Of a stretch of 64,000 nucleotides of DNA, positions 22,338 through 33,702 are shown piece after piece. This DNA comes from Blattamonas nauphoetae (lineage: Eukaryota; Preaxostyla; Oxymonadida). The stretch is from NCBI GenBank assembly GCA_033064195.1, contig JARBJD010000008.1, positions 558,001-622,000 on the forward strand, given 5' to 3'. Numbering within the stretch: the first letter of the stretch is position 1; every line of letters begins with the position of its first letter. The position numbers and the translations under genes were made by a program. The notes beneath the pieces are model-generated. The model saw only the letters and a program-made list of their open reading frames with translations, was not told where the DNA came from and searched no databases.

Positions 22338-23685
22338 TCACACTTGTTAACGGTCTCGCCTACTCTTTTTTGGTCATACACATGCACCCTCGACTGAATT
22401 TGTGTTCTGGTCCCTTCGAACTCGGCGTATTTCTACTTGTACATGGCCTTGATGATTACACTTGCGAAAATCGGAAAGGAGGGGAATCAAAGATTCTTGG
22501 ACGCTCGCTTCGATCTGAACAGGGAGTGACGGTGAATGAAAAGCAAACAAGGAAGGGGATGCGAGGAAGAACGAACATAGACGCGCTGTTGATGTTTGTA
22601 AGATCTCAACCAGCCCTAAAATAGACTGAGCCAATCGTCGAAGGAAATTCAGAAGAATCACAACAAGCTGAAGGTCGGCTGCTGTATCTTTTGTCTTCTT
22701 TTCACTTAATTCGTCACTAATCACACTGTTTTGCCTTGTGTCATTTTTACCAGCCAGGTTCTGATATCCACCCTCGCCATATCAATTATTCCATCTTTGA
22801 GATCATTGCTGCAAGAATATGTTTGTAGAATTGATAATTCGAGGAGAAAAGGATGTGGTTTGGAATGATCATCCCATTTCCATCCGAGAATTCAGTTCTC
22901 CGGACACAATTGACCTCAATCTGCTGAAATATCTCTACTCTGCCCACAGAACACCTTCCCTTGTCGTTTCGAGTCATTTTGTTGCAATGACTTGGATTTC
23001 ACCCATTGCCCGGTTTTATGAACTCCCTCGGCTCCTAAATAGGAGACTGGACATTGGACTGGACATTGCCACCTCGACTGGACACAGCTTAACAGGCCAA
23101 GACACGGAGAGGGCAACGAGTAGAGAGAAGGTGAATTCAGATGAAATGAACGCGTGAAAAGCTGAGTTTCTGAATCGGACAAGACCTCTGTCCTCTGTCC
23201 TCAAGATCTGGTGCCTTGTCCGTCCGCTACACATCATAAAAATAATGGGCTGGATCGGGCCAAAATGGGCAGCTTCTTTTCGCCCTCAAAATCACAAAAT
23301 TTCATCAAAAGTGTGATTATTAATCGAAAATAGGCATATTTGAAATTTTGGGTGAGGGGGCACGGGGTATGATTTTGCCGTTATCATTTCCACGATGCCT
23401 GTTTTCTATCAATAGTAGGCGATGGAATGAATGACAAAGATCTGACCCTTTGATGAAGCATCTGAAGGCAAGATCAGCGTTTCTTGCCGGTCAATCAAGA
23501 TTCAAACCAACTAGCGCGAGGGGATTAACAAATCCGAACAAAGACTGTTCAAAGTGGCGAAATGAAAAGTAGTTGTGTTCGTCAAATCAGAATGATGGTC
23601 TGATCAATTCCTCCATCAATCGAGGTGAGGATAACACCTACATTTTCATTCTTTATCTCTTAAAAATCACTCTGCTTTCCTTCTG
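22338..23685. other. mostly intergenic; one weak ORF at 22819-23157; promoter of next gene at 23440-23685
   Basis: A plus-strand ATG at 22819 opens 112 codons. The first ~55 look protein-like, but the later part runs into the GGACATTGGACTGGACA-type repeats near 23040-23090, so its 3' half is doubtful. An overlapping minus-strand ORF at 22374-22724 is equally weak. The last 250 bp are conserved, inverted, upstream of the paralogous exon at 55-385 and probably hold the promoter. Confidence 0.35.
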
Positions 23686-24923
23686 ATGGTTTCAATATTC
23701 AAACCGACGGCCACATGGCTGACCAGAATTGGCGCTCTGACCAAAGAAGATATCCGTCCACATTCGGAGAGCCAGTCGAGCCTCTCTGCAGAAGCAACGA
23801 AGCAGTTGATGAGTGGGGCGCTGTTCCATTCGATCATTTTGACACTGAGTTTCGAGAAACAGAAGACTGAGATTGTGAATGTGATATCTCGTGTGAAGAT
23901 CAAAGACAGGTTGAACGATGAAGAGCACTTTGGAGTGTTTCGGATCTTGTACTTCTGCCTGAATGCGCTTGGTGTTGTGGTGCCTTCGGAACTGTTTTCT
24001 CTGGCCGCTCACAAAGGTTTGTTCCCGATTTTCCTTTCTCCTCCTTCTTCTTCTCTTTCTACCTCACCCACATTGTCCTCTCATGTTGTCCCTCTTTTCT
24101 CTTTCTCCACTTTCTTTCATTTTGAGACCGGAAATCGCTGAGTCAACTTTTGTTGCTGACGCACCTCTGCAGCGATGGGGAAGCGGACATTCTTCTGCTG
24201 CGATTGCAATTAGTTGGATGTGGTGTGTTGGAAGCGGCAGTTCTTCTTTCATTGTCGGATGGGAATATTGAGCGAGCGATTTCAGGATTCCATCGTCGCG
24301 AGATCGAAAACCACACCCTTCCCGAATGGGCTACTCGTGAAATATTTGGACAAGGGCGGACAGGAGGCGGCAGAGAGATGCGGAGGGGACGGCAGAGAGG
24401 TGTGGTTCGCCCGGTGGACGCGCAGAAAGTGCTCGACGAAGAAAACGAGCAGAGCGAGCGAAGACGAGTCGAGATGGAGCGGGTTCGAGCAGAGCAGCAC
24501 CAACAGGAACGGGAAAGGCGGCGACGGCAGGCGGCGGAAGAGGACGAGCGACTGCAGAGGGAAGAAGACGCGATTCTTGCTCGCGTGCTGGAGGAGTCTC
24601 GACAGGAAGCGTTGGCTCGTGAACGGAAGGAGCAAGCGGAGGCAGTGACCACAGCAAGTCCAAACACGTCGAACACGCGTGCGAGGCCGAATGAACAAAC
24701 ACAACCAACATTGTCTGTCCAGCCACGTGTGTCCGCATCTTTCCCTGATCGCCTGTTGGAGCAAGCATTGGCGGCCACGTGCTCGTCTGAAGGTGATTTG
24801 GCAGTGTTTCTGGCCGGACTGAGCAGAGAGGACGATTCGACGTGGAACGCGATTCGGTCAGACCCGAAGGTGTTCGCAGAGCAGCTGTTTGCATTTTTTG
24901 AGAAGAGAGGGGAGCTGTCATAA
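23686..24923 (+). CDS. UBA-like, coiled-coil protein (complete copy)
   Basis: Exon 1 is 23686-24016 and exon 2 is 24127-24923, giving 375 residues. The intron of 110 nt has GTTTGT...TTTGAG borders, the only acceptor that keeps the frame. Residues ~1-130 form a helical domain conserved in the copy at 55-385. Around residues 130-160 a Gly-Val-Leu-Glu-Ala-Ala...GNIERAI pattern resembles a UBA ubiquitin-binding domain. A Glu/Arg/Gln-rich coiled coil follows (~215-295). It includes an EED...EES segment loosely like a ubiquitin-interacting motif, then a polar linker and a conserved-looking helical C-terminus. A role in ubiquitin recognition is inferred from pattern only. It is the first gene of the second duplicated arm. 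Confidence 0.7.
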
Positions 24924-25102
24924 CAATTTGAATCCAAAATTGGACTGGGATTGGATTTGGACTGTTTGGATTGAAGATGCTTTTCCCGCCTCTCTTCAGC
25001 CGTGCATATCGTTCTTGTCAAGCTGATTATTGCAGCACAGCACTCGCATGTTTTGTTGTGTTTGCAGTGGTTGTTTTGTGGAATGGAGGAAGCCATAATG
25101 AA

Positions 25103-26362
25103 ATGCTGTCATCTCAGCCGAATGCTGTTCCGTTCGAGGGAGGGCCGTATGTGATGATTATGAGTGCTCATGGGAACCTTCGGCAGAAAGGTGTGATTTT
25201 CTTGTTTGTTGAATGAATGACCTCTTGGATGTGTTGATTTTTGCAGAAATCTCGACGAGTCGTGTTGTTCGAAAGGAGTTTGATACATCTGCTCGATCGC
25301 ATGTGTTTGTTGGAACGATGCATCCTTCGAGTGTTTTGGAGGTGAAAGGGAAGAATGGGACATCATGTTTGTTGTTCTCGATCACTTGATTTCTTTCTAT
25401 ATCCTCTTTGTGGTTCAGTGAACTTGCATCAGCATTTTCTTGTATTTCAGGTGAAATTACCGCTTGATGGTGAGATCACGCTTGGATTCACGTTTGCCCT
25501 TTTCGTCGTTTTCCACTGAGATTCTGTTTTACTCTTTCTCGACGATATTGGAACTATCAGAGTGATTGATTCGAAGCACTCGAAGGTCCAGTTTCTGTTC
25601 TCGACGGCTGTTCGGAAGATTGTGTCGAGCAACTCGCAGTGTCAGATTCCTCTTGTTGACCTTCGTCGTGACTTTGTATGTTTCTCTTCAAGGTTTCTTC
25701 TCTTTGTCACATTTTTCTTCTATACTTCACCGTTCTTATTCCATTTTCTCGATTTTCTATCTTTTTATTTCCTTATCTTTCAAATTCTCGCTTCGTTCAA
25801 TCTATTCGCAAAATCTCTGGCCTGACTGGATGTCACTCTCTGACTCTTTTGTGCAGTGGCTCAATTTGGTGTTCGACCTTCCGAATCTGGTGTCTTCTCT
25901 CTTCCACGACTCGTATCTGTCGCTCCACTCTGTCTCCGCATCGCTTCTGTTCAAGATCCGGAAAGTGTTCACACTGAAGAACCCGCCTCCCCCGACACTG
26001 CTCACCGATTGTATGCACTCCTTTTGATGTGAATTCATTGATTGAACATGTTCTCTCCCACAAACGTCGCCTTTCTTTGTTCATCGTCAGCTGATTCTGC
26101 CGTTCCCTACCCACAAGAGTCGGCGTATGTTTCAATTCCGAAAGAGTGTCTTCCATCGATTGCTGTTGATTTTTTCACAACTGTATGCCCCACTTTTGAC
26201 ATTTCACTTCCAACTCTCTCCTGCCTTCCTCTCGCTTCTTTTCTCACTATTTCTCATCTCGTTGTGATCTTTCTTCATTTTCAGATCATTTTCTGGGAGA
26301 AGGTTCAATATCAGCAACAGAACAAACCTCCAATCTGGACAGAAATGGGCGATTCTAAATGA
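25103..26362 (+). CDS. CFAP20-domain protein, CFAP20DC (C3orf67)-like
   Basis: The exons are 25103-25190, 25247-25341, 25451-25675, 25857-26010, 26091-26182 and 26285-26362, all with GT-AG borders, giving 243 codons. Motif order matches the N-terminal CFAP20 domain of CFAP20DC: a Phe-Glu-Gly-Gly start, KEFD, a VKLP strand, a DIGTIRVIDS-like strand, 'IPL', Trp-Leu-Asn-Leu and the IRKVFTLK strand. A short Ile-Pro-containing tail follows. CFAP20 proteins stabilise ciliary doublet microtubules; CFAP20DC itself is poorly known. A TGA lies in frame at 25517-25519 between two conserved strands. A 69-nt GTTTGC...ATCAG intron (25492-25560) would remove it but would also remove a conserved strand. An upstream in-frame ATG at 24977 would add a hydrophobic leader unusual for the family. 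Confidence 0.8.
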
Positions 26363-27249
26363 AAGGTCGCCTCCGTTTTATCTCCATCCCCACTCTATAT
26401 ATCGTAAAGAAAACAGCAGAGTTCACATAAACATCCTCTCTCTCCCCGTTTAAGGTTTGAATTACCAGATTTTCCCATTTTCACTCACTTTTTTCCAGAT
26501 TCCAAGTTCAGGTGACTCCTTCTTCATCACACGGTATTCATTTGTCAGATTCGTGATTGAACCGACCTAATACCGTGCATTACATGTGATTCTCCTGGTT
26601 TGTGTCATATATTTCGTTCACACTGACAGACACTCAGCACTTTTTTGAGGCGAGACAGATTGTTTCTCACAGCCAGAAGACAATCTGTACACTTGCACTG
26701 TGTGATATTTTCTCCAGTTTTCACTCGCGATCGGAACTTTTTCACAAATTTCTCGTCTTATAGATCACAAACGGGCACTGACTCTTTGTTCGCCCTACTC
26801 TTCCTCTAATTCCCATCAAATACCGTTTTGAATCAAGAGATACCTCAAAGCACCTCTGTTAGACATGTTCCGCCAATCTTGAAGACTAAATTCATCATGA
26901 TTGTTGATTTTGCCATTCAGAACTTTTCGTGTCTTTTTCTACAATAGATGTCTTTGTGTTGGTTCTCTCACACAGAATGAGCGTTTTATGTAGTTTTCCA
27001 TCGTTTCTCTGTTTTCGAACAGATTCTGTGACAAAAAGTGTGCACTATTGTCTTCAACAAAAAAGGACGATATCGAACGCGATCGAACTTAAAATTCAAT
27101 AATTTCCCTATTTCTTGTCTACTGAAATAAAGAACGGTAATTGGGCAAAAAATGAATTTTTGGGACGCACATTAGTGTTTTGCGACCTTTCAAAGAGAAT
27201 CGCCCAAATCGACTCGAAATCGACGCCAAAACGTAAACAACGATCTCCG
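26363..27249. other. intergenic, T-rich, no gene seen
   Basis: About 890 bp without a convincing ORF on either strand, rich in TTTTC and short A/T runs. It should hold the terminator of the CFAP20-like gene and the promoter of the next gene. No repeat with recognisable ends was found. Confidence 0.45.
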
Positions 27250-29478
27250 ATGAATGTGGGGCGACACGTGGATCTCTCTCCGCACGTTCAGCCTGCGACA
27301 CTTCATGACAGACCGACTCGACGACCAATGCCAAAGATGGACGAACAAGTTGAAAAAGTGGAAGTCCCAATCAGTGAAGATATTGAACAAATTGAAGACC
27401 CTGACATCGAACATGAAGCAGAGATTGCGGATAAACGACCGGAAAGTGAGATGCAGGAGATGTCGAGTGAGGAACTGATCCAAGTTTGTTTCTCCATCTT
27501 TCTTGTTCTCTCTTGGCGATATTGTCACATTATCTCGACTTTTCATCGTTTTTCTCTTTCCTTGTGTCCATTTTCATTTTGTTGTCACACTTTTCCCTGA
27601 CAGAACCAACTTCGGATGAGCGATGTTGAATTCGGGCGATTGAGTGGCGACCTTGTTCCTCCACAATCCAAAAACGGAACGGAATCGGAAGAAGACGATG
27701 CATTGTCGGAACTGCGTGAGATTGGGAAGACATTGGAGATGGAGAACTCTCGATTGATGGACCGAACAAATCGACACGATTTGGAGCACACGCAATCACC
27801 TCCCGACTCGATTTCGTCGGATTCGCATCACTCTCCACTCTTGACACCGCCTCACTCACAACACTCGGCTGTCCCAGACTCACCCTCCCCGCCATCGTCC
27901 AACCACTCTCTCGCCGACCACCGCTCTCCACTTCCGCAAACGATCGACGCGTCACATTTCGAGTCTCACTCCTCCTCGCCTCGTCCACTCTCACCCGCAC
28001 TTCGCACTCCTTCACCTTCCCAGCACAAGGCTGAATCGCACTCACACGCGTCTTCCAACCACGACAAGACAGATCGTGTGGCGTCCACCAGACACTCCCC
28101 ACAATCTCGGAATTCTGATCAAAATGAAAGAATGGAGATGCGGAGAAGCTCCGACTCGCTTGGAAGCACACGAGGCTCGTCGATCATGTCGGAAGAAGAA
28201 AGAAGAGTGGCACGTCACGTGGCTGAACACGAAAGCGATTATGATCAAGCAAGCCGGCACAGCCTCGAGGAACAAGACAGACCTGGTGAGACTGACGAAG
28301 ATAGACAAGTCAACGCAAGCAACAGCCAAAGCGAGAACGAAGAGGGTGACGAGGTGGATGACCAAGTTCTGTTGAACGGGAACGAAGCCAGCACAGCATC
28401 GCCCCTTCCGATGTCACTCCGACCGACTCACTTCGCGTCGTCGACAGCCCAAAATGGGATGTTTGTTGCGGCTGGTCATTCGGAGAGGAGATTGGGAAGA
28501 AGGGAGGGGACGAGATGGGTTGGAGGGAGGATGGAGGAAGAGAGGGCGGATGAGGAGAGATGGGGAAAGGAAGAAGAACGGAAAGAGAGAAGGAGAGAAC
28601 AGCAAGACCAGTTCGACATGAAACGTCGATCGAGTCACTCTCACTCGAAATACGCTCACAAACACAGAAATCGACACTTTGACGAGAAATTGGATGAAAG
28701 GTGTGGATTGCGAGTGACGTTGAATGTGAGTGCTCCGATGAGACGAGAAGAGCCGAGCGAGTTCGATTCGAGGCGAGTTGAGTGGGAGCTGTTTGAGGAG
28801 AAGAGGAGACGAGAACGAGAAGGACGAGAGGAGAGATGGAGTGAGGAAGGGAGAGAAGATGGAAGGGAAGAGCGAAAGAGGGAGAATGGAAGAAGAAAGA
28901 GAAGAGAGGATGAGCACCGTGAAACGAGACGTAGTGAAATGTCATCGCGACACCACACAACACGCACTTCACACCGCTCTCCGCCCACTCACTCTGATTC
29001 TGTGTTGTTGCATCGACCGCACGCTGTTCCCCGTCTTCTTCCCGAATCGACGCCTTCTCCGTCAGATGGATGGACAGCGAGGGGTGGACTGAGCAACACG
29101 TGGCGGTCACAGGGGCGGAATGATTATGAAACGAAAACCACTTCGAGAAGAGTGCGAGGAGGGGAGAGGAGGAGGGAGGGAGAGCGAGGTGAACGGGACG
29201 AAAGGAAGAGGAGACGACATCGAGACGGTGCTGACTTGGATGAAAGCAAGCGACAGCGATTGTCAGCCAGCGCCAGACACACCCACCCACGCGACGACAC
29301 CTTCCTGTCTCAGACAGTTGGGGGCCGACCGGATTTCTGGGCTCGGGGATCGAGTGGATGGGATTGGAAGGAGGTGGAGCGGGAGAAAGTGAGGGTGGCT
29401 GAGGAACTGGCGCTTGTGTATGATCGGCAGACCGACCTGTTCCTGGACCCTCGCACAAACCAGCTTTATTCTGCGTGA
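27250..29478 (+). CDS. large Ser/His/Arg/Glu-rich protein, possible RNA-processing factor
   Basis: Exon 1 is 27250-27483 and exon 2 is 27604-29478, giving 702 residues. The 120-nt intron starts GTTTGT and ends CTGACAG. The N-terminus is acidic. The middle is a Ser/His/Pro-rich disordered region, and residues ~360-560 form a very charged Arg/Glu segment with alternating-charge repeats. The last ~60 residues look folded and end in a pattern (VYDRQTDLFLDPRTNQLY) reminiscent of OCRE-type repeats of splicing factors. RS-like composition and that tail suggest a nuclear RNA-processing role, but this is an inference. The ATG at 27250 was chosen because the longer upstream frame has only a TTG. Confidence 0.6.
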
Positions 29479-29746
29479 GTCTTCTTTTGGTGATTATCTT
29501 TGTTTTCACTCTACTTTCTTTCTTTGATTGTGCGAGTTCAGACACGAAAACTGCATTTTTCACTCTTCTTCATCAACCTTTAGTCAATCATGTTCTCTTT
29601 TTTGGTATCTCTCGTTTTCTTCAATCCCTTATTACTCTTTGGAACGTAATTTTTGATAGAATCTTTAAATCAACATTCGTACAAATAAAAGGTCTGATCT
29701 CTCACACTTTCTTTCACTTCGAAGAAAATACCATTCAGTTGTCGTC

Positions 29747-32700
29747 ATGATTCCTCTCTCACTCGCTTTATGCATGTTGCAAAACATTTTCGCGATCAAT
29801 GCCAATTCAAAACCACTAGATTGTCTCACCTCACTTCTGAACTCTATTTCCAACTCAACAAACCTGATACTTCACAACAGTGAACACATTTACATCCCAG
29901 ATAGAATATACATTGGAGACAACATCGAAATCACACATCGATCTCTTGAAGTGACTGGACAGCTGTCACACGAAAAAACGTCTCCAAAAACCCGAATTAT
30001 CCCATCACAGTCAACCACGATAAACACCAACGAAGATACTGGCAACATACAAACACCTGAAATTTGCATGTTCTGCTTGACAAACTCAACATTGTCATTG
30101 AAATGGATGGACTTTTCACTGATCGACATTTCTGTCGAAACAAAACCGCAGATGAACGAAGCAAGATCACCAAGGCTGGCAGTTGTTTCAAACAGCATGC
30201 TGATGATATCTGAGAGCAGAATTGAAGTATCGCCATGGACAAGTGCGACTGTGATTTCTGGATCTCCATTGGAGGAATCAGGAAGAGAATCATCAGTTGT
30301 AGTTCAGAACAGTTTGATATGGAATGAACATGGGGAGATGCGTGGTGTTGTTGAAACATCGTCATTTCCATCCCTTGGAGGGTCAGTTTCAGTGTTGATT
30401 GTTGGATGTTCATTTGACTCTTCTCAGATTCTGGGAAACGACGGGATTGGCCTCTCACTGACACGAACTGCTCGAAGGAATATGGAATCGGTTGGAAGAA
30501 TGTCGTCATCACTGATTGGTTGCTGGTTTGTGAACATGAGTTCGATTCGGTGTTCGCACCCGCCACGCCTTCGGCATTTGTCTCAGAAGATGTTGGGATG
30601 TGTTGTATCGCTGACAAGCTCGCATTTGTCGGGATCGACGATTCGAGACGTGAACACTGTCGGGTGCGTTTTGTGCTCGAATTCTTCCTTCTCCTCCCTC
30701 CTCTCCTCCCCCAACGCCGACCCCGACACCAACGAAGAACCTTCCATCATCCTCCCCGATGGCACCACACCTGCATTTGTGGATGGAACCGAGTTTTATT
30801 TCGACGAAACCAGCGGCACTGAATCAACCGCAACTTCCTTCTCTCACTGTCACTTCACTGGAGCCAACTATCCACCATCTGCTCGACCACTCACATTTAA
30901 CCAGAGCCTATGCACCATTTCCATTTTCTCCTGCTCCTTTGAATCCATAGTCTCCACAAAAACGAATGGTGGAGCTATCCTCATCTTCTCGACATCGACT
31001 CCCACCACAAACACTGTGAAGGTCCTTTCATGCAACTTCACCGACTGCTCCGCTTCTCATTACGGAGGGGGCTTGTCGTTCTCGTCCACAGCTGTCATCA
31101 CAGTGACTGGATGCCGCTGTGTGGGTTGGTCTCTCACTGACACAAGCGGAGCTCAATCTGGTGGAGGGATGTTCATCTCCCTCTCACCCACACCAGGATC
31201 GACAGTGTCTGAACTGTATTTTGAACGATGCACAAGCACATACAGCGCAGGCGGTCTTTCTATTGGACTGGTTGAAAGAACATATCTCGTCAAATACCTC
31301 TCGTTCAAAGAGTGCTCATTGACATCACCAACCAGCACAACGAATGGAGGAGGGATGACACTTTCATCCCCATTATCGGAGGGAGATCAGCTATTTGCCT
31401 CCAACCTCAACTTCGAAGATTGCTCAGCTGGTGGACAAGGAGGTGGATTATCTGTCGTTTCATTCTCTGGTTCTATTTCTCTCTCCGAATGCGAGTTCAT
31501 CCGCTGCAAGGTGACGAATCCTGAAGCAAGTACTGCCATGGGAGGTGGTCTGTCAGCCACCGCATCTCGGTCGACTCTGACACTGACAGGGTGTCAATTC
31601 GTTGATTGTTCGTCGACTGCACTTGGTGGAGCATTGATTGGGATGGTGGGTGGATTTGTGATGTCCGAGTGTCTCGTCAAGAACTGTCATTCGGCATCGA
31701 CAGGCGCAGTCTGCATCATTCCGATGTCGGATCTGCCGATCACTCTCAATGACATTCTCTTCATTGGGAACACAGTGAGCGACACTCCAACATATTTCGA
31801 CCAACACGAATCGATGAAAGGATCAGTTCAGTTTGTAGACATTCTGATCGAAGACATGCTGAACAAGAACCCGACCGATGTGACCATCACTGCTTGTTGG
31901 ACCACAACCACTCCAAACAGCGTGGGAATGTACAAAACAACAGATGCTGGCAAAACGTATCAAGAATACTTCCGAACGGATCATGATGCATTCCACAAGA
32001 TGGGACCGTACTTGACACAGAAAGTGGAGGCGATTGTTGATGTCGATTCATGGAGGATTGATCTGATTGTGAAAGGGAAGATTCCACTCGAATCCCAGAT
32101 TTATGAAATGAAACTGAATGAAACAGAGGGAAACACTGAGCTAACAGGAGAACTCAAGTTCGTGAATGGGGTTGGATCACTCCTGCCATCGTCGAATCTG
32201 AATCTAAAGTTCTCGATGGCATACACAATCACTTCGATTGTAGGTCTCGTTCCATCATCCTCTTATTCGACAATGACGAATGACATCTCGATCACCGCCG
32301 AAGCGTGGGCGTTCAATCTGGGCGCGACTCCAGACTACCTCACGTTTGCCACACCCAACGAACCAGACACAATTGTGGTTGCTTGTGGTGGGTCAGACTC
32401 GATTGCGGAGTGTGGAGGAGATGACATGCCGTGCCGAACGGTGTGGGCAGGACAGATGTGCGGAAAGGGGAAGGGAGGAGAATGGATGAATGTGTCGGTG
32501 CGAGGGGAGGCGGAGATGGGAGAGGGCTTCTGGATTTTGGGGAAAGTGGGGATGTTGCTTTCGAGCGAGTCGTCGACACAAAGAAGCCGTGTTGTGATTG
32601 GAAGATCGTCGTTCAGCTCGAATGATGGAATTGTGTCGATCTCGTCAGCAACAGTTCAAGTTCGGAATGTGAATGTGATTGTTCCATCGTCAGGAGAACG

Positions 32701-33532
32701 CTCGTCGTCCGGATGGGTGTTCGTTGTTGACTCGGAAGGGGATCTTGAAATGAGCTCGATTGGAATGATTGGGGAAGGAGAGATTGGGGTTGGACTGGCG
32801 AAAGTGAAGAGTGGGATTGGCCGATTCACTTCTGTTTCGATGTCGTCAGGATCATTTGGGTCTGGAGTTGGGATGATTGTGGGAGAAGGGAAGTGGAACT
32901 CGATTTCGATGTTGATTTGTGCTTTTGTTGTTCGCGACACCACAACCTCGAACGCCCCTCTGATCTCCTTCTCGTCGCTGTCGCCTGAGTCTTCATTCTC
33001 GATGGAAGGAAGCCGTTTTCAGAAGACTCACAGAATGATTGGATCATCGTCGTCGTTGTCAGATGGAGATGGTGTGATTGAAGTGTTGACCGCTCAATCT
33101 CGAACTTCGATTTCGGACAGCGTGTTCGAATCGAGTGGAGTGACAGATGGAACCGGAACAATCACTCGCTCTGCTCTGCTCATCACACTCAACTCATCGT
33201 CTGCATCGTCGCACTCGCTGGTGATCTCGTCTTGTCTTTTTTTGGATTCGCGTCCTTCGTCGTCACTATCAGGATCACTCCACATCCGAATTGTGTCTGG
33301 CCACACAACGATTGTGTTTCAGGACAGCTGGTTTGAGTCAACGACACCGACTCGGTTGTGGACGAGCTATTCGTCTGGAATTGCTTGTCTGGACTGGACT
33401 CGCCGAAGAGTTGGTTCGTCGTCGTCTGATTTGAATGGAGCACTGATGGAATATTGGGATGGACTTCCGATTCTTGTTCGTCGTCGCGGAGTGTTCTCGA
33501 ACTCCAAGCTTGTCATGTCCAAGAAATCTTAA
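29747..33532 (+). CDS. secreted or surface beta-helix protein without TM or kinase-like tail
   Basis: The protein has 1261 residues, with a signal peptide (Met-Ile-Pro-Leu-Ser-Leu-Ala...) from the ATG at 29747. Residues ~60-310 are nearly the same as the N-terminus of the protein at 46203. Cys- and Ser-rich right-handed beta-helix (pectin-lyase-like) repeats follow, with GG and C.F motifs (~370-700). An Ig-like module (~740-860) and another beta-helix block continue to the end. It stops without a transmembrane helix or cytoplasmic domain. A short downstream exon could have been lost or separated, because a transposon begins 170 bp after the stop. A role as an adhesin or ligand-binding surface protein is inferred from the family. 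Confidence 0.8.
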   Translation: MIPLSLALCMLQNIFAINANSKPLDCLTSLLNSISNSTNLILHNSEHIYIPDRIYIGDNIEITHRSLEVTGQLSHEKTSPKTRIIPSQSTTINTNEDTGNIQTPEICMFCLTNSTLSLKWMDFSLIDISVETKPQMNEARSPRLAVVSNSMLMISESRIEVSPWTSATVISGSPLEESGRESSVVVQNSLIWNEHGEMRGVVETSSFPSLGGSVSVLIVGCSFDSSQILGNDGIGLSLTRTARRNMESVGRMSSSLIGCWFVNMSSIRCSHPPRLRHLSQKMLGCVVSLTSSHLSGSTIRDVNTVGCVLCSNSSFSSLLSSPNADPDTNEEPSIILPDGTTPAFVDGTEFYFDETSGTESTATSFSHCHFTGANYPPSARPLTFNQSLCTISIFSCSFESIVSTKTNGGAILIFSTSTPTTNTVKVLSCNFTDCSASHYGGGLSFSSTAVITVTGCRCVGWSLTDTSGAQSGGGMFISLSPTPGSTVSELYFERCTSTYSAGGLSIGLVERTYLVKYLSFKECSLTSPTSTTNGGGMTLSSPLSEGDQLFASNLNFEDCSAGGQGGGLSVVSFSGSISLSECEFIRCKVTNPEASTAMGGGLSATASRSTLTLTGCQFVDCSSTALGGALIGMVGGFVMSECLVKNCHSASTGAVCIIPMSDLPITLNDILFIGNTVSDTPTYFDQHESMKGSVQFVDILIEDMLNKNPTDVTITACWTTTTPNSVGMYKTTDAGKTYQEYFRTDHDAFHKMGPYLTQKVEAIVDVDSWRIDLIVKGKIPLESQIYEMKLNETEGNTELTGELKFVNGVGSLLPSSNLNLKFSMAYTITSIVGLVPSSSYSTMTNDISITAEAWAFNLGATPDYLTFATPNEPDTIVVACGGSDSIAECGGDDMPCRTVWAGQMCGKGKGGEWMNVSVRGEAEMGEGFWILGKVGMLLSSESSTQRSRVVIGRSSFSSNDGIVSISSATVQVRNVNVIVPSSGERSSSGWVFVVDSEGDLEMSSIGMIGEGEIGVGLAKVKSGIGRFTSVSMSSGSFGSGVGMIVGEGKWNSISMLICAFVVRDTTTSNAPLISFSSLSPESSFSMEGSRFQKTHRMIGSSSSLSDGDGVIEVLTAQSRTSISDSVFESSGVTDGTGTITRSALLITLNSSSASSHSLVISSCLFLDSRPSSSLSGSLHIRIVSGHTTIVFQDSWFESTTPTRLWTSYSSGIACLDWTRRRVGSSSSDLNGALMEYWDGLPILVRRRGVFSNSKLVMSKKS

Positions 33533-33702
33533 ATCAAATTTCCGTTTTCTTTTACTCATTTATTTGTTGTCATCCTTTTCTTCAGTATTCATCTCATTTT
33601 ACTCTTATTTCTCCTCGAGATTGTTTTATTTCGGTGCTGAAACATCATCATTCCAGTGGCATTGAGTTGGGAGGTTCCTTCGAAGATCCCCAAGAAGATA
33701 TA

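Noticed and set aside
24282-25096. Long minus-strand ORFs opposite the UBA-like gene
   Set aside because: They are antisense to a conserved exon and made of Ser/Arg/Cys-rich shadow sequence; the plus strand has a conserved paralogue.
25517-25519. TGA recoded as an amino acid genome-wide
   Set aside because: Several well-supported genes here (971-2917, 27250-29478, 25103-26362) end at TGA, and no SECIS-like structure was noticed.
28310-29563. 417-codon minus-strand ORF opposite the Arg/Glu-rich gene
   Set aside because: It is a low-complexity Ser/Pro/Leu shadow of charged codons on the plus strand, with no domain pattern and no splice support.
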